Position numbers and translations under genes: made by a program. Shown here piece after piece: positions 24,529 through 33,631 of a DNA stretch of 64,000 bases. Source of the stretch: Planctomycetota bacterium (GTDB lineage Bacteria > Planctomycetota > UBA1135 > UBA2386); assembly GCA_028281765.1 (NCBI GenBank), contig JANQJF010000075.1, positions 1 to 64,000 of the forward strand, given 5' to 3'. The notes under the pieces are model-generated. The model searched no databases. It was not told where the DNA came from and saw nothing but the letters and a program-made list of their open reading frames with translations. Each line of letters starts with the position of its first letter. Position 1 is the first letter of the stretch.

Positions 24529-25602
24529 CTACAGATCGACCGTTCGGCCGGTTCGCGCGGCTTCGTCCGCTGCGAGCACGATCCGGAGACTGTTGACCGC
24601 ATCGTTCATGTGGTCGGTGAGGTCGACGTTCTCGAGGATCGCGCGGGCGAACACTTCCTGCTCACGCCGGCAGAGCGCGTCGTGGTCCGGTTCGTCCGTC
24701 GTGTCGATCGTCTCGTCCGGATGGACGAACTCGTCGTTCGCGTCGCGGTCGGCACGGTGGACGAGCAGGCTGTTGGTCGCCGTGTGTGAGTCGATGTCGG
24801 ACGACTCAGAGTCGCGCTCCTCGCCGCCCTTGTCGACGATGCTGACGCAGCCCTTGGGGCCGACGACGTCCTTCACGAAGTAGGCGACCTCGCTCATCAT
24901 CGGACCCCAACCGGCTTCGTACCAGCCGACCGAGCCGTCGTCGAACGCGACCTGAAGCTGGCCGTAGTTGAACATCTTCGCGTCGATCTCGTCGCTGAGC
25001 CGCGCCGCGATCGCGCTCACGCGCAGAGGTTTCGCGCGGGTCATCTGACACATCACGTCGACGTAGTGCACGCCGCAGTCGACGATCGGCGACATCGAGT
25101 TCATCAGCGCCTTGTGCGTGCCCCACTCGGCGCCGCGGCTCTGCTGATTGAGGTTCATGCGCATGACGAGCGGCTTGCCGAGGGTCTGCGCGACCTCGAT
25201 GAATTTCTGCCACGCCGGATGCACGCGCAGGATGTAGCCGATGACGAGCTTCCGGTCCTTCGCGATCGCGAGGTCGACGATCTCCTGCGACTCTTCGACG
25301 GTCTCGGCGAGCGGCTTCTCGATGAACACGTGTGCGCCGGCCTCCATGCTCTTCTTTGCAAGAGCGGCATGCGTGTCCGGATACGTGTTGATCGACACGC
25401 AGTCGGGCTGGGTCTCGGCGAACGCCGTGTCGAAGTCTCCGAACGTCGCGACGCCGCCGAGCTCGGCGGAGACGCGCTCTCGGCTCTCGGGCCCGCGGCT
25501 CACGAGGCCGACCAGCTCGAATTCGTCCATGGCGTGGTAGGCGCGCGCGTGGGAGGCGCCCATGTTGCCGCAACCGACGACCAACACTTTGAGCTTGCTC
25601 AT
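24529..25602 (-). CDS. Gfo/Idh/MocA-family NAD(P)-dependent oxidoreductase
   Basis: 357 residues. The N-terminal Rossmann fold begins KVLVVGCGNMGASHARAYHAM (~5-25; GxGxxG), followed by the SINTYPDTHAALAKKSMEAG and VFIEKPLAET blocks (EKP at ~95-97, the conserved lysine of the family). The C-terminal alpha/beta domain carries SPIVDCGVHYVDVMCQM, which holds the Asp...His catalytic pair (DxGxHxxD). The family oxidises or reduces sugars, sugar derivatives or inositols; the substrate cannot be told. It is divergent from the radical SAM gene across only 27 bp. Confidence 0.93.
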   Translation of the reverse strand: MSKLKVLVVGCGNMGASHARAYHAMDEFELVGLVSRGPESRERVSAELGGVATFGDFDTAFAETQPDCVSINTYPDTHAALAKKSMEAGAHVFIEKPLAETVEESQEIVDLAIAKDRKLVIGYILRVHPAWQKFIEVAQTLGKPLVMRMNLNQQSRGAEWGTHKALMNSMSPIVDCGVHYVDVMCQMTRAKPLRVSAIAARLSDEIDAKMFNYGQLQVAFDDGSVGWYEAGWGPMMSEVAYFVKDVVGPKGCVSIVDKGGEERDSESSDIDSHTATNSLLVHRADRDANDEFVHPDETIDTTDEPDHDALCRREQEVFARAILENVDLTDHMNDAVNSLRIVLAADEAARTGRTVDL

Positions 25603-25629
25603 CGTCGGTAGAATCTATCGCCACCCCTG

Positions 25630-26502
25630 ATGCGATACGAAGGCAAGATCTACCGGCCGCCGAGCGAGGCCGATGCGTTGATCCTCCAAGCGACGATCGG
25701 CTGCTCCTGGAACAAGTGCACGTACTGCGACATGTACCGCGAGAAGCAGTTCCGCGTGCGTCCGCAGCACGAGGTGCTCGAGGACATCGCGATGGCCGCG
25801 GATGCCGTGGGCGACCGCGTCGAGAAGGTGTTCGTAGCGGACGGTGACGCGCTCGTGATGGACCTCGCGGAATGGCTGCCGATTCTCGCGGCGTGCCAGG
25901 AGTCGTTTCCGCACCTGCGTCGGATCAGCTGCTACGCGATGGCGACGAACGTGCTCGCGAAGTCGCCTGCCGAGCTGCAGGAGCTCCGCGACGCGGGCCT
26001 CGAGCTGCTCTACATGGGCCCGGAGTCGGGTGACGACGCGACGATGAAACGCATCGCGAAGGGCAGTGACTCTGCGGCGCACGTCGATGCGGCCGCGCGC
26101 GCCAAGGACGCCGGAATGGCGCTCTCGGCGATCTTTCTGCTCGGCGCGGGGGGCGTGGAACGGAGTGCGGAGCACGCCGCCGCTTCGGCCCGGCTCGCGA
26201 CGGAGATGGACCCCGAGTTCCTCGCGGCGCTGACCCTGACCGTCGTGCCGGGCACGCCGCACCACCGCCTGCAGGAGACCGGGCGGTTCGAACTGCCGGG
26301 CGTCGAAGGCCTGCTCCGGGAGCTTCGGACCTTCGTTGCCGAAGCTTTGCCCACCGATGCTCTGTTCCGGACCAACCACGCTTCGAACTACCTGGCGCTC
26401 GGAGGCCGGCTGCCCCGAGATCGGGAGCGGATCGTCGAGGCGCTGGATGCGGCCCTCCGCGGCGACATTGCGCTGCGCCCGGAATGGGGTCGGGGTCTCT
26501 GA
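25630..26502 (+). CDS. Radical SAM protein
   Basis: 290 residues. The [4Fe-4S] cluster ligands are Cys25, Cys30 and Cys33 in IGCSWNKCTYCDMY, a C-x4-C-x2-C spacing instead of the usual C-x3-C-x2-C. The form is familiar to me from a group of small bacterial radical SAM enzymes. The rest follows the partial TIM barrel: VFVADGDALVMD, LRRISCYAMATN, GLELLYMGPESGDD (the SAM-contact GxExxxx region) and LTVVPGTPHH. No accessory cluster or B12 domain is present. The substrate is unknown. There is no maturase or peptide partner nearby. Confidence 0.92.
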   Translation: MRYEGKIYRPPSEADALILQATIGCSWNKCTYCDMYREKQFRVRPQHEVLEDIAMAADAVGDRVEKVFVADGDALVMDLAEWLPILAACQESFPHLRRISCYAMATNVLAKSPAELQELRDAGLELLYMGPESGDDATMKRIAKGSDSAAHVDAAARAKDAGMALSAIFLLGAGGVERSAEHAAASARLATEMDPEFLAALTLTVVPGTPHHRLQETGRFELPGVEGLLRELRTFVAEALPTDALFRTNHASNYLALGGRLPRDRERIVEALDAALRGDIALRPEWGRGL

Positions 26503-26723
26503 GCGAGATTCTGGCGAGGTTCGAAACTCGCCGTACTGTCGGAACTATCCTGCCTACTGCGTCCAACCGTATTGACGCGACCCGGGTGTCGGCTTGACCA
26601 ATCCGGGGCGGTTCGTTGGACTCTACGACTCGCTCCTTCCGCAGCCCCGCTTCCCACTTCTTCCACCCGCACACTGGCGGCTGACCTCGTCCTCCGTCAC
26701 CCCACCGTTCTTCGGCCTCTCCG
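26503..26723. other. Intergenic region, no gene seen
   Basis: A 221-bp gap between the radical SAM and cytochrome genes. It holds a GGCGAG-GTTCGAAA-CTCGCC hairpin (26513-26532) about 10 bp after the stop at 26502, possibly a terminator without a T-run, and otherwise pyrimidine-rich sequence before the ATG at 26724. No promoter could be defined. Confidence 0.4.
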
Positions 26724-28757
26724 ATGATCAAGCATCTCCTTGCACCCGTTCTCCTGGCGTCGCTCGCGGGCACCGCGAACGCCCAAGTCTTCGGCTTCGT
26801 CATGGACTCCGTGACCGGCAACCCCATCGAGGGTGCGATCGTCACGCTCGCGACGACCACGACGCGCACCACGACGGCCATCGACGGTTCGTTTGCTCTA
26901 CTCGGCGCGGTGGGCACCAACATCGAGATCGTCGCGGCGAAGAAGGGCTACTACAACGAGCCCGCGTTCGTCACGACTCCGATCGGCAACGTGCACATCT
27001 CGCTCGAACCGGTCGTGCTCGGCACGAACACCGGCTACGCGTTCCTCGATCCGCTGACGTGCAGCGCGTGTCACTTCGAGCAGTACGACCAGTGGGTGAA
27101 CTCGCCGATGGGGAAGACCGGTAGCAACGCCTGGGTCTACGACCTGGCGAACGGCACGGGCACGCCGGGTGGCATGAACGGCTTCGTCTACACCCGGGAC
27201 TCGCTGCACCTCGGGTTCAACCCGACGGGCTCGTGTGCCGCGTGCCACCAGCCGGAGAACTGGATCACCAACCAGGGCATCGCTCTGGAGGAGCCCATCG
27301 ATCAGCTGACGATCCAGGCTGCGCACGGCGTCTCGTGTGAGGTCTGCCACAAGATGGCGAACATCGACGAGAACTTCCTGAATACGCTCGGCCCGACGCT
27401 GCCGTCGGTCGAGTTCAACCTGCCGAACGACTCGTTCAACGAGCAGGTCGAGTACGGCATTCTCGGTGACGTCTCGTTCGAGGCGCCGGGCCTGATGCGC
27501 GCTTCGTATCAGCCGCAGATCGTCGCCGAGATGTGCGCGTCGTGCCACCAGTACAGCAACGACCACGACGAGGACGGTGACCACGAGGAGGCCAGCAGCC
27601 CCGAGGGCCAGGCGACCTACGAAGAGTGGGCGAACAGCCCCTACGGCGATCCGAACGACCCGATGTTCCAGACGTGCGTCGACTGCCACATGCCGCCGTC
27701 CGGCTCGGTCGACGTTTGCTCCCTCGGCCTGCCGCCGCGCATGCCCGACCAGGTTCGCAACCACAACATCGTCGGCACGACTCCCGAGTTCCTCGAGAAC
27801 GCCGTCGACCTCGTCATGAACGTCGTCGACAACGGCGCGACCCTCGACGTCCAAGTCGACATCACGAACTCGATGGCAGGGCACAAGGTCCCGACCGGCG
27901 TCACGCCTCGCAACATGATCCTGATCGTGGAAGCGTGGCGCGTCGAAGACGGTCAGATGCTGACGGAGACGCTCGGCCAGGCTGTCGACGTCTACGGTGG
28001 CTCCGGCCCGCGCATCTTCGGCAACTACGAAGGCACGCCGGGCAAGACGTTCGCGAAGATCAGCCTCAACAGTCTCGGCCAGCACGCGCCGATCTTCACC
28101 GAGGCCGAGACCCTGCAGTACGACAGCCGCATCGCGCCGCTCGCGACCGACACCACGAACTACTCGTTCCAGGTGCCGGCGGGTTCGGGCGCCCTCAAGG
28201 TGCGCTCGCGCCTGATCTACCGTCGCGCGTTCAAGTACGTCGTCGACGCGAAGGGTTGGACCAAGACCGGCACCGGCGGCACGCTGCCGGACACGCAGCA
28301 GCCCTACTACGGTCACCTCATGGAGGAGTCCGAGTGGGACAACGGTGTCGGCCCGGCGCCGATCGAGCGCTTCGGCACCGGCTGCAGCGGCCTGACGATC
28401 GACGCGCTCGGCGATCCCGAGCTCGGCAACCTGGACTTCGGCTTCAAGCTGTCCGGTGCGATCCCGCTCAACGGCGCGTTCCTGTTCCTCGGCTTCAGCA
28501 ACACGGTCGACCCGAGCATCGGTGCGCTGCCGTTCGACCTGACGCCGGTCGGCGCGACGAACTGCTCGATTCAGGTGTCGACGCAGGGCCTCTTCCAGGG
28601 CTTCGTCGATGGCACGGGTGAGGCGAACATCCTCTTCCCGCTGCCGGTGAACACGCCGGCCGGGTTCGGCTTCTACGCGCAGTTCGCGGCGTGGGGCCCG
28701 TACAACCCGCTCGGTGTCGCGACGTCCGACTCGCTCGCGATCATCACGCAGCCGTGA
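26724..28757 (+). CDS. Secreted pentaheme cytochrome c-like protein
   Basis: 677 residues. After a signal peptide (MIKHLLAPVLLASLAGTANA), residues ~21-95 form a carboxypeptidase-regulatory-like beta sandwich (GFVMDSVTGNPIEGAIVTL). Five CxxCH haem c sites follow: CSACH (113), CAACH (171), CEVCH (205), CASCH (271) and CVDCH (318). A beta-rich domain with NSMAGHKVPTGVTPRNM and a C-terminal copy of the shared secretory module (GTGCSGLTIDALGDPELGN..., from ~560) complete it. The haem region and GHKVPTG motif resemble multihaem cytochromes of the c554 type. It is likely an extracytoplasmic electron carrier or redox enzyme. No partner oxidoreductase is adjacent. Confidence 0.9.
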   Translation: MIKHLLAPVLLASLAGTANAQVFGFVMDSVTGNPIEGAIVTLATTTTRTTTAIDGSFALLGAVGTNIEIVAAKKGYYNEPAFVTTPIGNVHISLEPVVLGTNTGYAFLDPLTCSACHFEQYDQWVNSPMGKTGSNAWVYDLANGTGTPGGMNGFVYTRDSLHLGFNPTGSCAACHQPENWITNQGIALEEPIDQLTIQAAHGVSCEVCHKMANIDENFLNTLGPTLPSVEFNLPNDSFNEQVEYGILGDVSFEAPGLMRASYQPQIVAEMCASCHQYSNDHDEDGDHEEASSPEGQATYEEWANSPYGDPNDPMFQTCVDCHMPPSGSVDVCSLGLPPRMPDQVRNHNIVGTTPEFLENAVDLVMNVVDNGATLDVQVDITNSMAGHKVPTGVTPRNMILIVEAWRVEDGQMLTETLGQAVDVYGGSGPRIFGNYEGTPGKTFAKISLNSLGQHAPIFTEAETLQYDSRIAPLATDTTNYSFQVPAGSGALKVRSRLIYRRAFKYVVDAKGWTKTGTGGTLPDTQQPYYGHLMEESEWDNGVGPAPIERFGTGCSGLTIDALGDPELGNLDFGFKLSGAIPLNGAFLFLGFSNTVDPSIGALPFDLTPVGATNCSIQVSTQGLFQGFVDGTGEANILFPLPVNTPAGFGFYAQFAAWGPYNPLGVATSDSLAIITQP

Positions 28758-28769
28758 TCCGCTGAGCGC

Positions 28770-28801
28770 GCGCGCCCGCTGCTACCTGTCGGCGGGCGCG
28801 C
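28770..28801. terminator. Bidirectional hairpin between convergent genes
   Basis: A perfect 10-bp inverted repeat GCGCGCCCGC / GCGGGCGCGC (28770-28779 and 28792-28801) with a 12-nt loop. It lies 12 bp past the stop of the cytochrome gene and includes the stop of the convergent TPR lipoprotein gene. No T-run is present, but the position fits transcription termination from both sides. Confidence 0.5.
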
Positions 28802-29783
28802 CTGATTCGCTGTCGAGAAAGCGGATCGTCGTCGAGAACAGCCGCGCGAGTGCGTCGGTGATCTCGGTGTCTTCGCGCGCGGCCCAATCGACCGCTCGCG
28901 CGTGCCAATCCCGGCCGACGTTCGAAGCGCCGAGCCGGTGCTGGGACATCGCGAGGAAGAGCCACTCGTAGACGTCGTTCTGCGGATTCGCGGCGACGCC
29001 GTCGACAACGCTCGCGACGCCCTCCGTCGAGCAGTTCCGCAGGCCCGTGGCGAGGAGGACCGGGGCGGCCTTCACGCCGATTCGCGTCGCGGGGAGGCAG
29101 CGCTCGATCAGCTCCGCGTGCTCGCCCAGTTCGTGGAGGGCGCGGAGGAGTGCGATTTGGAACTGTTGCTCGTCCGGCGCGAGTTCGACTGCGCGCCGCG
29201 CGGCTTCGCAGGCGGCTTCGTGGTCACCGCGCTTCGCGAGCAGCTCCGCGATTCGGCCGTGGGCGTCGGCGAGCTCCGGGTCGACTTCGATTGCCCGTCG
29301 GAACGATTCGAACGCCTTGTCGTCGTCGCCGTCGGTGCGCTCGACGATGCCGATCGCGACGATCGGTCGGCCATCCTTCGGCCAGCGTACGCTCGCGGCA
29401 CGCAACAATTCGCGAGCCCGGGCGGTGTCGCCGAGCTCCGCGGCAAACGTGTTCGCGAGTTCGCGCCACACGTCGAAGTCGTCCGGCCGCAGAGCCAGCG
29501 CGGCGCTGAAGTGGAACACGGCTTCGTCGGGCTCTTCTTCCGCGAGCGCGCGAGCGAGCGCGAGAGCGATCCCGAAGTCGTCCGGCCGACGCAGCCGAGT
29601 CACTCGGAGCAGCGTGTTCGCGGCTTCGTCGTCACCCTCGTCTCGCAGCGCCTGCGCCTCCCGTAGCTCACTCGCGACCTCTGTTGCGCCGGGCTCCTCC
29701 GCGACGGACTGCCAGCTGCAGCCCGCGCTCGCGGACGCCGCGACAGCGGCGACGATCAGCTCGATTCGGTGTCGGATTCGCAT
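28782..29783 (-). CDS. TPR-repeat lipoprotein
   Basis: 333 residues from an ATG at 29783; an in-frame upstream start is less likely because the leader MRIRHRIELIVAAVAASASAGC begins here and ends in a lipobox (SAGC). The mature part contains about five TPR-type helix pairs, e.g. DEAVFHFSAALALRPDDFDV, KAFESFRRAIEVDPELADAHG and EAACEAARRAVELAPDEQQ. TPR proteins mediate protein-protein contacts; this one would act at the periplasmic face of a membrane. The stop lies in a strong hairpin shared with the convergent cytochrome gene. Confidence 0.85.
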   Translation of the reverse strand: MRIRHRIELIVAAVAASASAGCSWQSVAEEPGATEVASELREAQALRDEGDDEAANTLLRVTRLRRPDDFGIALALARALAEEEPDEAVFHFSAALALRPDDFDVWRELANTFAAELGDTARARELLRAASVRWPKDGRPIVAIGIVERTDGDDDKAFESFRRAIEVDPELADAHGRIAELLAKRGDHEAACEAARRAVELAPDEQQFQIALLRALHELGEHAELIERCLPATRIGVKAAPVLLATGLRNCSTEGVASVVDGVAANPQNDVYEWLFLAMSQHRLGASNVGRDWHARAVDWAAREDTEITDALARLFSTTIRFLDSESGAPADR

Positions 29784-29821
29784 GTTCTCGCGACGAGGGA
29801 GTAGAGCGGTAACATGACGGG

Positions 29822-30097
29822 ATGCCATCCCCCTCCGATCTCATTCAACGAAACGACGACGGCAGCCTGACCAAGGAGACGATCAAGCGTGCGGTCAAGG
29901 CGTTCCGGCGACGGCTCAAGCTGACGCGGGAAGAGGACGAGGCGCGGCTCGGCAACGATGCGATGACGCAGGGGCGCAAGTCCTCGATCGTCGGCGTGAA
30001 GCCGCCCGAGCAGTACCCCCAGGAAGTCTGGGACGAACTCGTAAAGCGGGGCCGGATGCGCAGCCTCGGCGACGGCGTTTACGAACTCGTCGACTGA
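29822..30097 (+). CDS. Small basic conserved-looking protein, function unknown
   Basis: 91 residues from an ATG at 29822, 39 bp from the divergent TPR lipoprotein start. It is soluble and highly charged, with a helical basic segment TIKRAVKAFRRRLKLTREEDEARLG split here as IKRAVKAFRRRLKLT and REEDEARLG, then a C-terminal PPEQYPQEVWDELVKRGRM. The composition and well-formed helices suggest a true gene, perhaps nucleic-acid binding, but I do not recognise the family. It converges with the secreted protein at 30119. Confidence 0.7.
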   Translation: MPSPSDLIQRNDDGSLTKETIKRAVKAFRRRLKLTREEDEARLGNDAMTQGRKSSIVGVKPPEQYPQEVWDELVKRGRMRSLGDGVYELVD

Positions 30098-30118
30098 ACG
30101 CCCAGGAACCGACGACCC

Positions 30119-31333
30119 CTAAGAGCCCACGACCCACGTCAGGCAGTTCGTCACGAACGTGCCCGCGCCCGGTTGGCACGAGCCGAGTACCTGGCTGCTC
30201 ATCACGAAGCCGCAGTTCGCAAGATTGAGCGGCAGGGACACGTCGAGGCTCGCGGTTCCGGTGCAGCCCCCGGCGCCGTTCACCGGCTGCGAGAACGACA
30301 GGACGCCGGCCGCAGGCACGAGCAGTGGCGCACAGAACGGTGGCAGCGTGAACCCGGGTGGCGTGCACGGGCCGACGTTGAGCAAGAAGACGCACATTGC
30401 GCCGGATGGCAGCCCGCTCGCATCGAGTGTGAAGTCGAGGTTGCCGATGATCGAGTCCCCGTTGCCGAAGAAGTGCACCGGAGCGCAGTTCGCGCACGGC
30501 GCGCTCGTGCAGCCGATCCCGACCGTTTCCTCGGCCGGCGGCTCGATCGAGAGGCCGACGAACGGATTGGGGGAGTCGCAGCACCGGAGCGGCATCGTCG
30601 CGCAGTCGGACGGGTTGAGGCGCGCCGCGACGACGCGCAGGCCGTCCGTGGCCCAGATCTCGTCCGTGCAGGCGTCGTAGGTCAGGCCGACGAGCGTGCC
30701 GAGTACGCTGCCGTCCGGGCACGTGAGCAGCGCGCTCGCGCAGAGCAAGTTGCACGGATCTGCGTAGGCCGCGATGGCCACGATCCCGCCGGCGGCCGCG
30801 GCCTCACAGTTGGAGATGCAGTAGAGCAGTCGCTGCTGCGACGCGTCGAAGGCGATGCCGGTGATCGTCAGGCCCGGCGGTAGCGGAACGAGGCACTGAC
30901 TGACGATCGTCAGCGAGCAGCCGTTGATCTGGAACGTCGTGAGGACCCCGTTGGAGTCCGTGACGAGCAGGCGATTCAACGCGTGGTCGAACGCCATCCC
31001 GGTCGCGACCGCGCCGGGTCCCGATGTCGCGAGGGTCTGCACCGGGCACTGTTCCGGGCAGGCGGGATCGCGCGTGTCGAACTTCGCGATCAGCGAACCG
31101 TTGGTGACCCACGTTCCGCGGGTTCGGGAGTCGTAGGCGCAGCCGCCGGCGCACGGGTTGGCCGCGAGCCCGGGGAAGACGAGGTTGCATTCCTGCTCCG
31201 CACAGGTGGTGAAGTCCTGGGAGCGGATGGTCGGACCGTTGACGGTCAGTCCGAGGAAGCGACCTCCCGTCTGCGCGGGCAGCGAGAACGTGAGGGCACA
31301 CCCCAGGACCGCGGCGAGGCGAGTCGCGAGCAT
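30119..31333 (-). CDS. Secreted Cys-rich beta-propeller-like protein
   Basis: 404 residues from an ATG at 31333 that opens a signal peptide (MLATRLAAVLGCALTFSLPAQ). The mature part is rich in Cys (about 28) and in repeats of the kind found in beta-propellers: GMAFDHALNRLLVTDSNG, GIAFDASQQRLLYCISNC and GLTYDACTDEIWATDG, spaced by 55-70 residues. The last ~120 residues are a version of the shared secretory module (FFGNGDSIIGNLDFTLDASG...FVMSSQVLG). The abundant Cys pairs suggest disulfides in an oxidising compartment. It is divergent from the DUF1028 fusion gene. Confidence 0.75.
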   Translation of the reverse strand: MLATRLAAVLGCALTFSLPAQTGGRFLGLTVNGPTIRSQDFTTCAEQECNLVFPGLAANPCAGGCAYDSRTRGTWVTNGSLIAKFDTRDPACPEQCPVQTLATSGPGAVATGMAFDHALNRLLVTDSNGVLTTFQINGCSLTIVSQCLVPLPPGLTITGIAFDASQQRLLYCISNCEAAAAGGIVAIAAYADPCNLLCASALLTCPDGSVLGTLVGLTYDACTDEIWATDGLRVVAARLNPSDCATMPLRCCDSPNPFVGLSIEPPAEETVGIGCTSAPCANCAPVHFFGNGDSIIGNLDFTLDASGLPSGAMCVFLLNVGPCTPPGFTLPPFCAPLLVPAAGVLSFSQPVNGAGGCTGTASLDVSLPLNLANCGFVMSSQVLGSCQPGAGTFVTNCLTWVVGS

Positions 31334-31352
31334 TGGTGGGTGGGTGGCGGGT

Positions 31353-31379
31353 GGGAACCCAGGAATCATCGTGGTTCCC
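31353..31379. promoter_or_regulatory. Inverted repeat in divergent promoter region
   Basis: A perfect GGGAACC-N13-GGTTCCC repeat at 31353-31359/31373-31379, 20 bp upstream of the minus-strand start at 31333 and ~130 bp upstream of the plus-strand start at 31508. It could be an operator for either gene. No regulator is adjacent. Confidence 0.3.
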
Positions 31380-31507
31380 GCTCTCGTTTGCCAGCGCCTG
31401 CAGACCACGATTCGGTCAAGGATGGGCGCGTGTGCGGCGGTGCGCAACGGAGCGCGCGAGTCTTGACGGGTTGGAAACGTGGCTCGAAGCTGCGATGGAG
31501 ATCTCCG

Positions 31508-33589
31508 ATGAAACCTCGCCGACACCGACTCGCCAGTCCTTTCGCCACGATCGCCTTCCTCGCGCTCATCCTCGCGGCTCCCGCGCGCGCGACGTGGTCG
31601 ATCCTCATCGTCGACACCGCGACGGGAGAAGTCGCGGTCGGCATCGCGACGTGCTTGACCGGATTCGACCTGCGGCCGAACACGGTCGTCGTCGTGCCCG
31701 GCGTCGGAGTCGGGGCGGCGCAGTCGTTCGTCGGGCCGCTGTCGCTCCGTCAGTTGATCCGCAACGAGTTGATCGCGGGCACGACTCCGACGCAGATCCT
31801 CAACCTGCTCGCGGCAGCCGACACCGGGCACCAGAGCCGGCAGTACGGAATTGTCGACGCGGTCGGCGGAGCGGCGACGTTCACCGGGACGGGCGCCTTC
31901 GCGTTTGCGAACGGCGTGACCGGCAACGTCGGTAGCATCTACTACGCGGTGCAGGGTAACGTGTTGACCGGGCAGCCGGTGATCACGATGGCGGAGCAGG
32001 CGATCGCGAACACGGTCGGCGACGTCGGCCAGAAGCTGATGGCCGCCATGGAGGCGGCGCGCGCGATGGGTGGGGACGGGCGCTGCTCGTGCGGCGCCAA
32101 CCCGACGGGCTGCGGGTCGCCGCCACCCGCGTTCACGAAGTCGTCGCACATCGGCCTCGTGATCGTGAGTCGTCCCGGCGACCTCGACGCGCCGTGCACG
32201 GGGAGCTCCGGTTGCGGGGCAGGCGACTACTACCTCGACATCAACATCGCGAATCAGCAGGCCGCCGACCCCGACCCCGTGCTGCAGATCCAGGCGCTCT
32301 ACGACGCGTGGCGGATCCAGCAGGCGGGCCGACCCGATCACTTCCGATCGACGGCGTCCCTCGCGGCTACGGATCTCCGCGCGAACGGCGTCGACTCGAC
32401 GACCGCGTCCGTCGTGCTGCGCGACATCGACGGGCTGCCGATCGGCAACGCGGCCACCCTCAGCGTCTCGCTGGACTCCACGAGCACGGCCGACGCCACC
32501 TTCGGTGCGGTCGTCGCGCAGCCGGACGGTAGCTACACGTTCGACGTGACGGCGGGGGTGCAGCCCGGAGAGATCGTGCTCAACGTGGTGGCGGACGATG
32601 GGCAGGGGACCGTGTTGTTGTCGCCTCGCCCCGTTATCCAGGTCGGAGACCCGTTCGGCGCGTGCGGCGTTGGCACGGTGAACTCAGGGCCGAACGTCGT
32701 GGACGTGCTTCGCGTCGATGGCGAGGTCGGCAGTGATCGAGTCGTGACGGTGCCGTTCGGGCAGCCGTTCTCGATCGACGTGGCGGCGCCGCCGGTTGGC
32801 GGTGGACTGGCCGGAAATTTCCTCCTGTGGGCGCACCTGGGCGTGCCGACGCCGTCGTCGGAGTTCGCGTTTGGCGTACCGACGGGATCGCTGTGCTTCA
32901 CGCCGGTGCCGTTCGATCCGTTCGCGCCGACGTTGCTGCTCGCGGATTCGATCGGCGCGGGAGCACTCTACGGCGCGACGTCCGCGCCTTGGTCGGTCGC
33001 GATCCCGGGCATCCCGTCCGCCGTCGACCTCGTGCTGCAGGGCCTGATGGTCGAGAGTGCCACGGAGCTCGGCGTGACGAACGCCGTCGTCGCGCGCGTG
33101 GAGCTGTTCCCGCCGCCGGTGATCACCGACGTGTTCCCCGATGCGGCCCCGGCCGGCGCTACGGTGTCGGTACAGGGAACAGGCTTCGAGCCCGGAGTCA
33201 CGGCCGTCGTCGGAGCAACGCCCGCGATCACGCAGTTCGTGAGTCCGGACCTCGTGACGTTCACGATGCCAGCGGGAGCCGGGTGCGACACGAGCCTGTC
33301 GATCCAGAACCCGGGCTCCCTCTCGGCGACGGCGTATCTCAACGCTACGCCGGGGATCTTCTCGACGCCGTTCTCGAGCGGTCCATCGGCGGGCGGTGTG
33401 CTCTATCTCGTCACCGGGGAGAACCTCGAGGACGCCACGCTGACGATCGGTGGCGCGGCGGCCACGATCAACTCGACGTCGCCGAACTCGATTCTCGCGC
33501 TGACGCCGCCCGGCGTGCCGGGGCCGGCGACGGTGGTCGTGACGAGCCCGGCGGGCTGCACGGCTACGACGACGTACACGTACCAATAG
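31508..33589 (+). CDS. Secreted DUF1028 (Ntn-hydrolase-like) protein with IPT/TIG domains
   Basis: 693 residues from an ATG at 31508. A signal peptide (PFATIAFLALILAAPARA) precedes a DUF1028 domain (~29-275) that starts TWSILIVDTATGEVAVGIATC and continues with VVPGVGVGAAQSFV, RQYGIVDAVGGAATFTG and a Cys-rich insert. Next is an Ig-like invasin-type domain (DLRANGVDSTTASVVLRDIDG), the shared secretory module (~400-560) and two IPT/TIG folds (PPVITDVFPDAAPAGATVSV; SGPSAGGVLYLVTGENL). DUF1028 has an Ntn-hydrolase-type fold with unknown substrate. The C-terminal half parallels that of the subtilase at 15342. Confidence 0.88.
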   Translation: MKPRRHRLASPFATIAFLALILAAPARATWSILIVDTATGEVAVGIATCLTGFDLRPNTVVVVPGVGVGAAQSFVGPLSLRQLIRNELIAGTTPTQILNLLAAADTGHQSRQYGIVDAVGGAATFTGTGAFAFANGVTGNVGSIYYAVQGNVLTGQPVITMAEQAIANTVGDVGQKLMAAMEAARAMGGDGRCSCGANPTGCGSPPPAFTKSSHIGLVIVSRPGDLDAPCTGSSGCGAGDYYLDINIANQQAADPDPVLQIQALYDAWRIQQAGRPDHFRSTASLAATDLRANGVDSTTASVVLRDIDGLPIGNAATLSVSLDSTSTADATFGAVVAQPDGSYTFDVTAGVQPGEIVLNVVADDGQGTVLLSPRPVIQVGDPFGACGVGTVNSGPNVVDVLRVDGEVGSDRVVTVPFGQPFSIDVAAPPVGGGLAGNFLLWAHLGVPTPSSEFAFGVPTGSLCFTPVPFDPFAPTLLLADSIGAGALYGATSAPWSVAIPGIPSAVDLVLQGLMVESATELGVTNAVVARVELFPPPVITDVFPDAAPAGATVSVQGTGFEPGVTAVVGATPAITQFVSPDLVTFTMPAGAGCDTSLSIQNPGSLSATAYLNATPGIFSTPFSSGPSAGGVLYLVTGENLEDATLTIGGAAATINSTSPNSILALTPPGVPGPATVVVTSPAGCTATTTYTYQ

Positions 33590-33631
33590 GCGGGAATACC
33601 GTCGTCGCTGCGACGTCCTTGGCGCGGCCCG

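Noticed and set aside
26513..26532. GGCGAG-GTTCGAAA-CTCGCC, resembling a tRNA T-arm
   Set aside because: The loop is eight bases rather than seven, and no D-arm, anticodon arm or acceptor stem surrounds it. No tRNA is supported.
30119..32341. Minus-strand frame extended upstream of the secreted protein at 30119 to 32341
   Set aside because: The extension is antisense to the DUF1028 gene and Arg/Asp-rich; the signal peptide at 31333 marks the start.
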